Under the pieces are notes generated by a model. It made no database searches. It worked only from the letters and a program-made list of their open reading frames with translations, and had not been told where the DNA came from. From assembly GCF_019857225.1 (NCBI RefSeq), contig NZ_JAFJSY010000043.1, positions 43,304 to 107,303 on the forward strand: a stretch of 64,000 nt of DNA. The letters run 5' to 3'. The DNA is from Streptomyces plumbidurans. Lineage in GTDB: Bacteria > Actinomycetota > Actinomycetes > Streptomycetales > Streptomycetaceae. Shown here piece by piece: positions 8,572-17,445 of the stretch (positions are counted from its first letter, which is position 1; each line of letters begins with the position of its first letter). The position numbers were made by a program, and so were the translations under genes.

Positions 8572-9456
8572 TCAACTGTCGCACTTGAGCTTGCCGTACC
8601 GGTCGTCGCCGGTCCACGAGCCGTTCGCCCATGCGTCGACGGACGCGGGCGCGAAACCCTCGCGCTTACCGAGCTGTTTGGTGAACCAGGAGGCGAACTC
8701 GGCTGCTCCCTGCTGGCAGTTGTGGATCCCGTCCGAAGACCGCTGGGCCTTGGCGGCGGAGGCGTCGGTGCCCCACAGGTGTGAGGCGTCCAGGAACACG
8801 GCCGATCCGCCGCTGTTGCTGGCGACCCCTTTAGCGAACTCTTTGGCGACCTCTTTGGCGACCCGGGGAGCGGTACGCATCTGCGGCGCGTACTTCTTGT
8901 AGAAACCGTCGGTCTTCACGGGCGGAGCCGGAACGAACACCGCCTTGGCCCCGGCGGCCACAGCCGACTTGACGAACTTGTCGTATGCGGCGCGTTGCTG
9001 ACTCTCGCTCCCCCAGTCGTACGTGGTGATCTGATAGGCGACCAAGGTGGGCCGGAACGAGTCGATGTTCTCGGTCAGTTGTTTCCACGTCTCGGCAGCG
9101 ATCATCTTCGTGATCTTCTCGCTGCCGGCGACAACCGTCCCCCCGCCGTCCGACGACATGTCCTTGAACGCCACACCGCTTGCGGTCAGGGCCGCCCGCA
9201 GGGCAGGGGCTTCGGTGCCCGCAATGGAATCGCCCACCCACAGCACTTTCGTACCGGTACTTGCCGCTCTGCTCGGCGTCCGATGTGCGCCCTCCGCCCG
9301 GGGGCTGGAGTCCGCTCCACCACAACCGACCAGGGTGGTCGCGAGGGCAGCCACTGCGGCGCTTGCCGCCAGTGCGGCCGGCGCGGTCGAGGTGTTACGG
9401 GAGGGACGGCCGGGCGTGGGCCGATGCGGCCAACTGGGCTTGCGCTTGCTGTTCAT
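8572..9456 (-). CDS. SGNH-type lipoprotein (acyltransferase partner)
   Basis: This is a 294-aa exported protein. ATG 9456 starts a long, basic signal peptide (MNSKRKPSWPHRPTPGR) whose hydrophobic core ends in lipobox LVGC, Cys 45. The mature domain opens with VLWVGDSIAGTEAPALRAAL, the GDS nucleophile block of SGNH hydrolases. It continues with LVAYQITTYDWGSE (block III position) and ends with GIHNCQQGAAEFASWF, where the catalytic D-x-x-H would be; here it reads DGIHN. Together with the next gene it resembles a split version of OafB-type AT3-SGNH fusions. I infer that it receives the acyl group outside the membrane and passes it on, or removes it. The lipid anchor keeps it at the membrane. Confidence 0.85.
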   Translation of the reverse strand: MNSKRKPSWPHRPTPGRPSRNTSTAPAALAASAAVAALATTLVGCGGADSSPRAEGAHRTPSRAASTGTKVLWVGDSIAGTEAPALRAALTASGVAFKDMSSDGGGTVVAGSEKITKMIAAETWKQLTENIDSFRPTLVAYQITTYDWGSESQQRAAYDKFVKSAVAAGAKAVFVPAPPVKTDGFYKKYAPQMRTAPRVAKEVAKEFAKGVASNSGGSAVFLDASHLWGTDASAAKAQRSSDGIHNCQQGAAEFASWFTKQLGKREGFAPASVDAWANGSWTGDDRYGKLKCDS

Positions 9457-9787
9457 GAGCCCAGCAGACCAGCCGGGAGACCGCCCGCAGCTCGCCGTCA
9501 TCGTCTGCTCATAATGCGGGCAACAAACGCTCATGCACGAGCACGAGCACGAGCACGACCGCGAACGCGGACAGCCCCTCGGTGGATCTCCGACTCCTCC
9601 TGCACACACCCACCCGCCCCACCGCACGCGCAGCGTCGAACAACGGACTTCCACTCGTCCGTCAGCCGCCCCCTGGGACCGGACCGCACCGTGGTAGTGC
9701 CGGGGCTTGTCGCATGCCCCCCGCGTCTGATTGGGTTCAGCGCGTTTCATATGCGAAGGAGACGCAGGGCGGAAAGGAACAGGCAGC
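9457..9787. other. intergenic region between divergent genes
   Basis: This 331-base region separates the SGNH lipoprotein gene (-) from the SCP2/maleylpyruvate-isomerase-type gene (+), so it should hold both promoters. Apart from the four-copy GCACGA run at 9535-9558 and the GGAAAGGA ribosome-binding site near 9772-9779, I see no conserved gene, dyad or RNA in it. Confidence 0.5.
9535..9558. repeat. tandem hexamer (GCACGA)4
   Basis: Four perfect head-to-tail copies of GCACGA occupy 9535-9558, about 80 bases upstream of the SGNH lipoprotein start. Short G+C-rich tandem hexamers are prone to slippage. In this promoter-proximal position, length variation could change spacing, but no function is shown. 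Confidence 0.7.
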
Positions 9788-10624
9788 GTGCATCCGACGG
9801 CGCAACACAGGACCCAAGAACCGCTACCCCACGGACTCGCGCGAGCGATACGGGAGACGGCCGGTGACATTGCAACCCTGCTGCGCGGCGTCGACGACAC
9901 CAGCGTTGCCGTACCCGACTCGCAGTGGACCCTCGGCGAGGCAGCCGCCCACCTGGCCCAGGCCAACGAGCTGATGGCCGACGTGGCAGCCGGGCGTGAA
10001 CGCCCCTATGGAGACGGCACGCCGCAGAGTCTGGCGGCCGCCAACGCGCAAGCGCTCGCCACTTTCGAGGAGCGCAGGGCGCAGCCTCTGACGTCGATGA
10101 TCCAAGAACAGGCCGACGCATTCCTCGACGCCGTTCATCGAGGAGCGAGCGACGAGAACGCCGCCCACCCGCCACTCGTCACGCCACTGGGTTCCATGAA
10201 CCGGCACGTGTTCGCGTCCTACCTGCTGACCCACATGCTGGGCCACGGCTACGACCTCGCTCGCGCCCTCAAACGCCCCCACATGATCGACCGCGAACGG
10301 GTCGAACTGTGCATGCCGTTCTTCCTCTCGGTCATGCCGCGCGTCGCCGACCCGACCGCCATCGCCGATCTGGCCGCCCGCTACACCATTCGCCTCAGGG
10401 GCGGCCCGGCGTTCGGCGTCAGCCTCGCCGACCGGGCAGTGGTGGTGACCCCCACCCCGCTGGAACGCGCCGACTGCACCATCCTGCTGGAACCCGTCAC
10501 CTTCCTCCTCATCGCGCTCGGCCGTCGCAACCCATGGCGGGCCATGGCACAGGGACACATCCTCGCCTGGGGCCGCAAGCCCTGGCTCGCACCCCGCTTC
10601 CCGACCCTGTTCACGGCGCCCTGA
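9788..10624 (+). CDS. maleylpyruvate isomerase/DinB-like N-domain with SCP2 sterol-carrier-like C-domain
   Basis: This 278-aa cytoplasmic protein belongs to the mycothiol-dependent enzyme superfamily. GTG 9788 is chosen for its GGAAAGGAA site 8 bases upstream. Residues about 10-150 form the four-helix metal-binding domain: the helix ending SQWTLGEAAAHLAQANELM would supply the first metal His, and YLLTHMLGHGYDLARAL the second His cluster. The remainder (YTIRLRGGPAFGVSLADRAVVV, then DCTILLEPVTFLLIALGRRNPW) fits an SCP2-like ligand-binding fold. Typical members isomerise or detoxify small electrophiles using mycothiol. Substrate unknown; the gene stands alone. Confidence 0.82.
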   Translation: MHPTAQHRTQEPLPHGLARAIRETAGDIATLLRGVDDTSVAVPDSQWTLGEAAAHLAQANELMADVAAGRERPYGDGTPQSLAAANAQALATFEERRAQPLTSMIQEQADAFLDAVHRGASDENAAHPPLVTPLGSMNRHVFASYLLTHMLGHGYDLARALKRPHMIDRERVELCMPFFLSVMPRVADPTAIADLAARYTIRLRGGPAFGVSLADRAVVVTPTPLERADCTILLEPVTFLLIALGRRNPWRAMAQGHILAWGRKPWLAPRFPTLFTAP

Positions 10625-11109
10625 CCCAAGATCCCGTGCCCAGCTGGTCCACCGATGCCGACCGGCAGCCCTTCCGCCCAGGGTGCCCGTGTGTCCTTGG
10701 CCAAGGGAAACGGAGTGCGTTGGGTCGGTGAGCAGGGCAGCATGGCGGGGTGGCTGATCTGCTGTGGGATGACGTGAGTTCCTTCTTCGACCCGGACCTG
10801 ACGGCGTCGCTGCCGGACGTGAGCATTCCGGACGCATCCGGCAACAGCGGGCCTGGGCCCGGTCCACATGGAGACCAGTCTCCCTCGGTCCGCCACCCGA
10901 CCGGCCAGGCACCGCAACCGTACTTAGGTTGCCACGCTGGCAAAGGGCGACCGGCCGCCGGCCCGCGAGCGGCGGCACAGGCGACCTCTATATGGACCGG
11001 GACCATCACCCCGTCCGGCAACTCGCCCAAGCGCGAGGTGAGAGACGAGATGCTCTGCTGATCTGCGGGCGGCGTGGGGAGCGACGCCTTTTGATGTCCG
11101 GCTTCCCTT
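10625..11109. other. intergenic region with a decayed gene start
   Basis: This 485-base gap lies between a + gene and a convergent - gene. The only gene-like content is the fragment at 10750-10845 listed separately. The remainder has no sustained codon bias in any frame, and I see no clear hairpin. Confidence 0.5.
10750..10845 (+). pseudogene. 5' remnant of a DUF-type Streptomyces protein
   Basis: From GTG 10750 the frame reads MADLLWDDVSSFFDPDLTASLPDVSIPDAS. I recall this as the conserved N-terminus of a common Streptomyces hypothetical family (LLWDDV..FFDPD..GALPD..VP.AS, normally followed by DWQ.VLDL). After about 30 residues the match stops and the frame becomes proline/glycine noise, so the remainder is lost. 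No good ribosome-binding site precedes it. The family recollection is from memory and should be searched. Confidence 0.45.
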
Positions 11110-13158
11110 CTATCGCTTGATGCGTCCGCGGATGGCGAGTGCGGCGAGACCGAGCAGGACGGGTTCGGTCAGACGGGAGATCATTTCAGTGTAGGTGCCG
11201 GCCGTGGTGAGATTTTGGTCGGATGAGCGGAAGATGACCGAGTTGACCACCACCCGCAATCCCTTTTCGAAACGTCCGCTGGAAAGGCGCTCGTGCAGAG
11301 CGTTGGTGGGGTTGATCGGGTCGGGCGGGTCGGTGGGCAGCCGTATCTGCTGGCCGGTCACACTGCCGACGGCCTGCGGCCTCCAGCCATCGGCCGGAAG
11401 GCCCCAGAGCATCATCGTAAGCAGCGTGCCGATCATCGCGAGCAGCAGCCACACCAGGGCGCGGGTAGCGCGCAATCCGTACCCGGACAGCGCCCAATAC
11501 GCGGCAAGGAGAGTCCGTTCGGCACGCGGCCGGTGGTGATCATGGCGGCGCATCTCCATCTCGCCGTAGTAGAAGTCTGCCGCGTCCGGCTCGTTCTTGC
11601 TGTCCTCGAATGCCTTGCGCAGGGCCCGGTAAACCGGCGCAAGTTGCGCGGGACTTACATGTTCCAAATGCCCGGTGCCGTTGATGTTCTGCTGCCAGCC
11701 TGGAACCGCGGCCGGCCAGCAGGAGCGCCAATGGTGTTCCTCGGCGAGGGTTCGACGCTGGGTGAAGCGCAGAGGGCGCAGCCGCCGCCAGTGTGTGCCG
11801 CACGGTACGGCAGCGAAGGTGCAGTTCCCTTCCAGACGGATCTGGTCGAGGTGAACCGCCCCGGTGAACAGGCAGCGCGTCAGGTCGATGCCGGCGAGCA
11901 CGAGATGGGCGGCGTCTACCCCGCGCAGCGACATGACGCGCACACCGGGGCCGGTGGTGTCGGCGAGGCAGTCTTCCAAGACGATGGAGCCGCGATCACC
12001 GCGGGAGTGAGGGAAGGGTGCTTGCGCGGCCGCGATGGTCAGGGGGTATTCGAAAACAGCGTGCGCGAAGTCGACGTCCGTATGACGCAGGCGCAGCGTG
12101 GCGGTCGATGCCCAGCCTGTCCGATAGCACTCCAGGCGCCTGGCCGCGACGGAGAGCGTCACCGGGCTACGGAACGTCGCCCCCGACAGACAGACCGTCT
12201 TCCTGCAGACCAGCGGCCCCACCTCTCCAGCTTGCTCGAACCTCGCCGCACCGAAGTCGACGTTTTCTGTGAAGCCCGTCGCCTCGAACCAGGCGTTGCC
12301 GGTGAAGGTTGCCGAGTCGAACCAGGCGTCGCCGGTGAAGGTGGCCGACTCGAACGACGCGTTGCCGGCGAAAGCGGTCTTGTGAAACCGGGCGTCGCCG
12401 GTGAAGGTGGCTGATCCGAAATCGGCGTTGCCGGCGAAGGTGGTCGACCCGAACTGGGCAGTCCCGATGCAAGTGACCGCGGGGAACCAGGCGTCCCTGG
12501 TGAAAGTAGCGCCGGTGAACCGGGCACCGCCGTTGAAGGCGGCCGCCCGGAACTGGGCGTCGGCAAAGGTGGCTGAGACGAACACAGCTGCGTCAGTGAA
12601 GTCAGCCAAGAGGAACACGGCTTGGTCGGTGAAGACGGCTGAGTGGAACTGCGCGATATCGGCGAAGGCGGCCGATTCGAATACGGCAACGCCGGTGAAC
12701 GTGACCGAGTCGAACTGTGCCTCTCGGCGGAAGGTGGCCTCGTTGAACCAGCAACCGCCGGTGAAGGTGGCAGCGGAAAACCTCGCAGTGGCGTTGAAAT
12801 TGGCCGAGGCGAAATCGACGCTGCCGGCGAAGGCAGCCGAGGCGAAATCGGCGGTCCCGGTGAAGGTGGACGACTCGAAGCGGGCGTCGCCGAAACGGGC
12901 GTGACCCGTGCTGGGATCCTTGAGAGCGTTGAGAAGTTGGTCAAGCAGATGGTCGGTGAATCGCGTGCCCCGGTAGTCGATGGCGGCGCCCGCGCTCAGG
13001 CTCGCCAGGTGACCAACCCGGTCAACGTCAGGCAGGTGTGCCAGGCAGGCAGAGTGCGGGTCGACGGAGCGTCCGATACAACCCGCACGCTCCCCGCCGG
13101 TGACACCGTCACCGCAGCACGGCCACTCCGGGACGACAGGAGCTGGAGTAAACAGCAT
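11110..13158 (-). CDS. pentapeptide-repeat protein with C-terminal membrane segments
   Basis: This is a 682-aa protein. An N-terminal Cys-containing segment (WPCCGDGVTGGERAGCIGRSV, CLAHL) precedes about 220 residues of A(D/N/S)FxxATF-type pentapeptide repeats, roughly residues 85-300. These should build a right-handed quadrilateral beta-helix with one Phe per turn. A middle region (YRALRKAFEDSKNEPDAADFYYGEMEMRR) leads to two hydrophobic segments near the end (ALVWLLLAMIGTLLTMMLWGL and EPVLLGLAALAI). The protein is therefore probably anchored in the membrane with the helix in the cytoplasm. Streptomyces has many related proteins; their role is unknown. Quinolone-protection (Qnr) function should not be assumed. 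Confidence 0.9.
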   Translation of the reverse strand: MLFTPAPVVPEWPCCGDGVTGGERAGCIGRSVDPHSACLAHLPDVDRVGHLASLSAGAAIDYRGTRFTDHLLDQLLNALKDPSTGHARFGDARFESSTFTGTADFASAAFAGSVDFASANFNATARFSAATFTGGCWFNEATFRREAQFDSVTFTGVAVFESAAFADIAQFHSAVFTDQAVFLLADFTDAAVFVSATFADAQFRAAAFNGGARFTGATFTRDAWFPAVTCIGTAQFGSTTFAGNADFGSATFTGDARFHKTAFAGNASFESATFTGDAWFDSATFTGNAWFEATGFTENVDFGAARFEQAGEVGPLVCRKTVCLSGATFRSPVTLSVAARRLECYRTGWASTATLRLRHTDVDFAHAVFEYPLTIAAAQAPFPHSRGDRGSIVLEDCLADTTGPGVRVMSLRGVDAAHLVLAGIDLTRCLFTGAVHLDQIRLEGNCTFAAVPCGTHWRRLRPLRFTQRRTLAEEHHWRSCWPAAVPGWQQNINGTGHLEHVSPAQLAPVYRALRKAFEDSKNEPDAADFYYGEMEMRRHDHHRPRAERTLLAAYWALSGYGLRATRALVWLLLAMIGTLLTMMLWGLPADGWRPQAVGSVTGQQIRLPTDPPDPINPTNALHERLSSGRFEKGLRVVVNSVIFRSSDQNLTTAGTYTEMISRLTEPVLLGLAALAIRGRIKR

Positions 13159-13770
13159 GAAGTGAGTACACCCTTTGCCTACCGATCACTGCCAGGGGCT
13201 AAGCAAAAGGTGCAGCGTCCATCACAGTGGCGGAGCTACCGGCGGGCCCCAGGGCTGTCTATGCCGTGAACGACCGGTAGGAATCGTGAACATGATCGGG
13301 TCAGTGATGCTGAGTACCGGGACCCGGCTCGTGGCAACACCGCAGCTATGGGCCGCCCCCCCCCATGCCGTCGCACTGACACTGATAACGTTCCTCAACA
13401 CCGCCGTCGCCCGGGCCCCCCAAACCGCCCTCCCCGCACTGTCCCAATTCGCCGCATAACGCGACACCTGCCGGCTCGCTTCCCACCGATGCGGAGGCCG
13501 TCCTCTACGACACCGGGCGCGATGCGGCCGATCAGCTGCACGATGCCGACTCTAGCCACGTTCACCTGCTGCCCGGTGCACCGCACAACGCATCGAGCAG
13601 GCGGTGCGGTATCTGCACACCACTCGTTACGGCAACCGCCGCAGCAACCACGCGACGAGCCCCCGGCAAGATCAAGCCCCGGCTGCCTTCGTTAGCAGAC
13701 GCGGCCCGTGCCTCGCACCCGTCGCAAAACCCCTTTGCCCGGACTAACGCCGTGGCTCGAAGCTGAGGTC
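13159..13770. other. intergenic region with decayed coding fragments
   Basis: No intact gene is visible over about 610 bases. From about 13490 to 13585 one frame reads DAEAVLYDTGRDAADQLHD with high third-position G/C. From 13589 a different frame reads RIEQAVRYLHTTRYGNRRS with the same bias. The two pieces look like one frameshifted remnant. I do not recognise the parent protein. A run of eight C at about 13350-13357 is present. Confidence 0.4.
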
Positions 13771-14328
13771 ATGCTCGGATTCGTCAGGACCGACAACGAA
13801 GCCCTCGTCGCATACCTGGGCGACCCTCAGCGCACCGTTGCGGCCTACCGTGTACTGCTACGGCGCGGGCCGGCCGCGCTGAGCGCCATTCGCGCCGGCC
13901 TGCGACAGGAGAATCCCTCCATCCGCGAGGGATGCTGCCGCCTGCTCGACCACCTGGCCGACACCGACTCGGTGAGCGACCTCATCACCATGACCGACGA
14001 CCCCGACGCCCGCGTCAGAATCGCCGCGTTCCACGCGCTGGCCTGCGACCGGTGCGAGGGCGACACCTGTGCACCGGGCCCGGACCTGGTCCTCGAACCT
14101 TCTCTGCACCACCTGGCCTTTGACCCCGACCCGCACGTCCGCGCCATGGCCGCCGAACTCGTCGGCAAGTTCGCCCACTCGGAGGCACGCGCCCTGGCCA
14201 CCCTCAGGACATGCCACGCCGACGACCCGAGCCCCGCCGTACGCAAGAAGGCGGGCTGGTACATACCGGGCGGAGCCATCTACGAACGAACCATCCTGAC
14301 TACGGCCCGACCTCGAGCAGCTCCTTGA
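13771..14328 (+). CDS. HEAT-repeat-like protein
   Basis: This 185-aa protein is built of short helical pairs (DPQRTVAAYRVLLRRGPAAL, ENPSIREGCCRLLDHL, DPDARVRIAAFHALAC, DPDPHVRAMAAELVGKFA, DPSPAVRKKAGWYI). The recurring D-P-x-x-x-V-R pattern is that of HEAT or PBS-lyase repeats. ATG 13771 is preferred over the upstream GTG 13708 because the extra 21 codons lack the normal G/C-ending codon bias. Such proteins act as scaffolds or bind other proteins; no catalytic motif is present. The last ten residues (TTARPRAAP) look unlike the remainder, and a late frameshift is possible. Confidence 0.72.
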   Translation: MLGFVRTDNEALVAYLGDPQRTVAAYRVLLRRGPAALSAIRAGLRQENPSIREGCCRLLDHLADTDSVSDLITMTDDPDARVRIAAFHALACDRCEGDTCAPGPDLVLEPSLHHLAFDPDPHVRAMAAELVGKFAHSEARALATLRTCHADDPSPAVRKKAGWYIPGGAIYERTILTTARPRAAP

Positions 14329-14442
14329 AGGAATCACCGAGAGCCTCACCGACACGACGCCCGAAACGGCTGCCGGCTTAGACGTGGTGAGATCGATGGG
14401 CCCTGCGGGCCCGTACTGAGCGCGGCAGAGCGGGGGTTCAGC

Positions 14443-14901
14443 TCAGTCCGTGAGTTCGAATCGGTCGGCGATCTGCTCGATGAGCCGCAGATGCTCCTCC
14501 CAGGTCGCGCTCCCCATGCCGAGCACAAATGCTGCGTTTCCGCGCACAGTGAAGTACTCCCGGGTCTGGTAGATGACCGTTCCCTTGCTGTCGCGGCGGG
14601 TGACGAAATCCAGCGCCACCCCCGGTTGCCCGGCGAACCGGGCCTCAGTACGTGTGAAGGCGTCGTAGCCGTGGGCTTCGAGTTTCTCCTGGGCGATGTC
14701 CGCCACCTGCGCAGCGGTCTTTCCGTTGGCAGGCACCTTGAAGACGATCAGGTTTCGGCCGGGCCCCCCGGTGGCCCGCAGGATCTCCGGACCGTTGGCC
14801 GGGACGGGAGGCAGCGCCTCCCAACCGAGCGGTACGTGCAGGACAGCTCCGTAGGGGACGATCGGGATTGCTTGCCAGGTGGCATTGCTGAGATCGGACA
14901 T
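14443..14901 (-). CDS. hypothetical protein, possible PsbP/Mog1-like fold
   Basis: This is a 152-aa soluble protein. ATG 14901 follows GGAAGG at good spacing. The sequence (AIPIVPYGAVLHVPLGWEALPP, then GVALDFVTRRDSKGTVIYQTREYFTVRGNAAFVLGMGS) resembles small proteins with a PsbP/Mog1-type sheet, but that is a weak match by eye. It is divergent from a sigma factor gene 145 bases away and may share its control region. No catalytic residues are evident. Confidence 0.65.
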   Translation of the reverse strand: MSDLSNATWQAIPIVPYGAVLHVPLGWEALPPVPANGPEILRATGGPGRNLIVFKVPANGKTAAQVADIAQEKLEAHGYDAFTRTEARFAGQPGVALDFVTRRDSKGTVIYQTREYFTVRGNAAFVLGMGSATWEEHLRLIEQIADRFELTD

Positions 14902-15046
14902 GCGGTGGCCTTCCAGGCTCGGCGTTGCGCGGTCGCCAGTGGGGATACCGGCAATCGGCCACAGTGCGAACCTCGCACTGCGTGCCCGGCTCGGTATCCG
15001 TAACAACGGCAACCAGACGGGCATCGATCCCCGGGAGATCACCACC

Positions 15047-15724
15047 GTGAGCAGTCACCAGGCCGAACCGGACGCCGTCGAGCGGGAACGCCTTGTGGCG
15101 ATGCACGGCCGTCTCGTCGAACGCGAGGTCGCTCGCTATCGCACGTGGCATATCGACCGGGCGGACCTGCGACAGGCCGGCATCCTCGGGCTGCTGATTG
15201 CCGCATGCCGCTTCGATCCCGATCGGGCAGTGCCCTTCGGGGCATATGCGCACACCTGGGTATGCAAGGAAATCCAGCGGGCCATCGCCCGCCAGGAGTT
15301 CCCTGCCGTCGTGCCCACCGACCTCGTCGGTCGAACCGTCGCTGTGCGACGGGCGCTCGACGAGAACGCTGACAGCCTGAACCTGGCGGCTGCCGCGCTG
15401 GGCATCTCACCAACGACAGTCGCCGCACTCCATCGGCAACTGCGCGCCGCACCCGTCGAAGACGATGACGAACTGCCCGCACCTGGCTATACCCTGACCG
15501 ACCCCCAACACACCGCTATTGCAAGGGACTTCACCAGCACGGTCCGCACGGCCCTGACCCGCATCGACCCGCGCGAAGCCGAGGCGCTGATTCTGCGCTA
15601 CGGCCTCGACGACCTGCCGGAAAGGTCCTTCCGGCAGATCGGCCGCCACCTGGGCATCTCCGGCCACACCGCTAAGAAACTCGTCGAACGCGCCCAGGTC
15701 GAACTACGTCGCCTCATCGACTGA
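15047..15724 (+). CDS. sigma-70 family RNA polymerase sigma factor
   Basis: This is a 225-aa promoter-selectivity factor. GTG 15047 has GGGAG 9 bases upstream and begins VSSHQAEPDAVERERLVAMH. Region 2 is clear (RADLRQAGILGLLIAACRFDPDRAVPFGAYAHTWVCKEIQRAIARQ), including the core-binding helix and the -10 recognition segment. A region-3-like stretch (SLNLAAAALGISPTTVAALHRQL) follows. Region 4 is RTALTRIDPREAEALILRYGLDD, ending in the helix-turn-helix SFRQIGRHLGISGHTAKKLVERAQVELRRLI. Having region 3, it is not a typical ECF sigma factor but closer to group 3. No anti-sigma gene is adjacent. Confidence 0.85.
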   Translation: MSSHQAEPDAVERERLVAMHGRLVEREVARYRTWHIDRADLRQAGILGLLIAACRFDPDRAVPFGAYAHTWVCKEIQRAIARQEFPAVVPTDLVGRTVAVRRALDENADSLNLAAAALGISPTTVAALHRQLRAAPVEDDDELPAPGYTLTDPQHTAIARDFTSTVRTALTRIDPREAEALILRYGLDDLPERSFRQIGRHLGISGHTAKKLVERAQVELRRLID

Positions 15725-15781
15725 CGCCGCATCCATGCCGTCCAACCACGGCCGGGCACTCAAAAACTCTCCAAACTGCAT

Positions 15782-15809
15782 CTTTACAAGTCGACAGCCC
15801 CTTGTGAAG
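15782..15809. promoter_or_regulatory. palindromic operator upstream of HxlR gene
   Basis: CTTTACAAG (15782-15790) and CTTGTGAAG (15801-15809) form a 9-base inverted repeat with one mismatch and a 10-base spacer, ending 40 bases before the HxlR start. The position fits autoregulation by the regulator that follows. Confidence 0.5.
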
Positions 15810-15849
15810 CACGCATTACCCCAGCAAGGCCGCTGCTACGCTTTACGCC

Positions 15850-16512
15850 ATGGCACGTAAAGACTTCGGGCAGTACTGCGGACTCGCCCGAGCCCTCGAG
15901 CTGGTCGGCGAGAGGTGGGCACTGCTGATTGTTCGCGAGCTGTTGGCCCGGCCGAGCCGTTACACCGACCTGCTCGAGGACCTGCCTGGCATCCCGACGA
16001 ATGTGCTCTCCACTCGACTCAAGGAGCTCGAGCAGGTCGGCATCGTCGAGCGCAAGGTCGCTCCGGCGCCGCAGCGGGGTGTGCTGTACACGCTCAGTGA
16101 GGAGGGCCGAGCACTGCAGTCAGCCGTGTTGACCCTGGCGATGTGGGGAAATGACCGGCTCGGTGAGCAGCGAGCCGACGAATTCGTGCCTCCCTCGTCG
16201 ATCGCCATGGCGTTCCGTGCCACGTTCAACGCCGAGGCAGCGCACGGCCTTTCTGCCGCCTGGGAGATCCACATCGCGGGCGTGGTGCTGTACATCGTCA
16301 TCACCGAAGGGCAGTTGACCACCGGGATCGGCCCGGCACCACGTGACCCGGATCTCGTCATCACGATCCGATCCGCCCGGCTGCCGGCGTTCCAGGCGAT
16401 CTTGACGGCCATCGCGAGCGGAGAGGCCGAGACGAGCGGCCGAGAAGAGCTGTTGGACACGTTCTTCGAGGTCTTCGCTCCCGCCGAGCTACGTGACAGC
16501 CTCAACCGCTGA
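15850..16512 (+). CDS. HxlR-family transcriptional regulator with SCP2-like C-terminal domain
   Basis: This is a 220-aa regulator. The first 95 residues are a winged helix of the HxlR type (CGLARALELVGERWALLIVRELLARPSRYTDLLEDLPGIPTNVLSTRLKELEQVGIVERK, then YTLSEEGRAL). The C-terminal 110 residues (ITEGQLTTGIGPAPRDPDLVITIRSARLPAFQAIL) resemble a sterol-carrier-like pocket, so a hydrophobic ligand is likely. No Shine-Dalgarno sequence precedes ATG 15850. A TACGCT at 15837-15842 lies 8 bases upstream, so the message may be leaderless. The nearest enzyme gene does not suggest a pathway. Confidence 0.85.
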   Translation: MARKDFGQYCGLARALELVGERWALLIVRELLARPSRYTDLLEDLPGIPTNVLSTRLKELEQVGIVERKVAPAPQRGVLYTLSEEGRALQSAVLTLAMWGNDRLGEQRADEFVPPSSIAMAFRATFNAEAAHGLSAAWEIHIAGVVLYIVITEGQLTTGIGPAPRDPDLVITIRSARLPAFQAILTAIASGEAETSGREELLDTFFEVFAPAELRDSLNR

Positions 16513-16647
16513 GCCGAACCAGCCGACACCCACACGGGCTTGCCGTACCTGATCACCGGTCTAGCACGCCGCGTCGCGGTAACTGCTGTCCGTGAAGCGG
16601 TAGTTGAGTGTCAGTCGCTGTCAGTGGGCCCTGGCATGATCCCGGTC

Positions 16648-17433
16648 ATGACTACTTCGATCGTGGAAAAGCTCGTTCTCGGAGCGGCCGAGAGGCATGG
16701 CGTCCCCGAGCCGGTCGCACACGAGATGCTCACCAGCTCCCGACCGTGCGTCCACCTGATCCCCTTCGAGGACATGACTTCCGCCCAGCAAGAAGCGGCC
16801 CGCCCTGCCGCGCGCACGGGAGGTCTCCCCTGCCTGCCGGATGGCATCGACTGGCCCGAGGGGCGCGAACCTCTGGTGCTGACCGTCCACTGTGCGGCAC
16901 TCCCCCGCGAAGCGCTGGACATCGAACTGCCGCCCGACGGGGACCTGTTGTTTTTCGTCGAGATCGAGTACGAGCCGGAGTCGTCGACTGTGCTCCACGT
17001 TTCGGCCGGCGCGCGGACCACGGAACGCTCGGCGACGTACGAACTCGACGGCGAGCCTGAGCAGGCCAGGGTCTACGAACCGGCCGTTCTGTATCCGGTG
17101 CCTGGACTGACCGTCGCGCCCGACTGGCGCGACGCCCCGGCGACCCGCGCGTTCCTGGACGGCAGCGCGGAGCGATACGGCATCTTGGACGCCTTCGAGG
17201 ACGCCGTGCGGGACGCGGCAGCGGGCGGTGCCTCACAAGGAGTCTCCGTCCAGCTGGGGGGTTTCTCCAGCGCCTGGCAGTCGGCTCCGGACGAGGGCGA
17301 CCTGGTTCTTCTGGCACAGATACACGGCCAGTCGATCGATATCGACGTCTACACGCAGACCCTGATCGTCGGCACCCGCAAGGACATCGCAGAGCGCCGG
17401 TACCACGCCCTGCAGTTCGAACAGCAGGTCTGA
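16648..17433 (+). CDS. DUF1963 (YwqG-like) protein
   Basis: This 261-aa cytoplasmic protein resembles the YwqG family: a Pro-rich opening leads to ARTGGLPCLPDGIDWPEG, then LDIELPPDGDLLFFVEIEYEPES. Near the end, HGQSIDIDVYTQTLIVGTRKDIAERRYHAL matches the conserved closing strands. No catalytic role is known for the family. Start ATG 16648 (MTTSIVEKLVL) is chosen because the segment upstream is not conserved-looking; ATG 16636 is possible. The gene is convergent with the next one, separated by 12 bases. Confidence 0.78.
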   Translation: MTTSIVEKLVLGAAERHGVPEPVAHEMLTSSRPCVHLIPFEDMTSAQQEAARPAARTGGLPCLPDGIDWPEGREPLVLTVHCAALPREALDIELPPDGDLLFFVEIEYEPESSTVLHVSAGARTTERSATYELDGEPEQARVYEPAVLYPVPGLTVAPDWRDAPATRAFLDGSAERYGILDAFEDAVRDAAAGGASQGVSVQLGGFSSAWQSAPDEGDLVLLAQIHGQSIDIDVYTQTLIVGTRKDIAERRYHALQFEQQV

Positions 17434-17445
17434 CACCCACCCCAG

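Noticed and set aside
12912..13158. Separate gene for the Cys-containing N-terminus of the pentapeptide protein
   Set aside because: The frame is continuous with the repeats and the segment matches the start of related Streptomyces proteins as I remember them.
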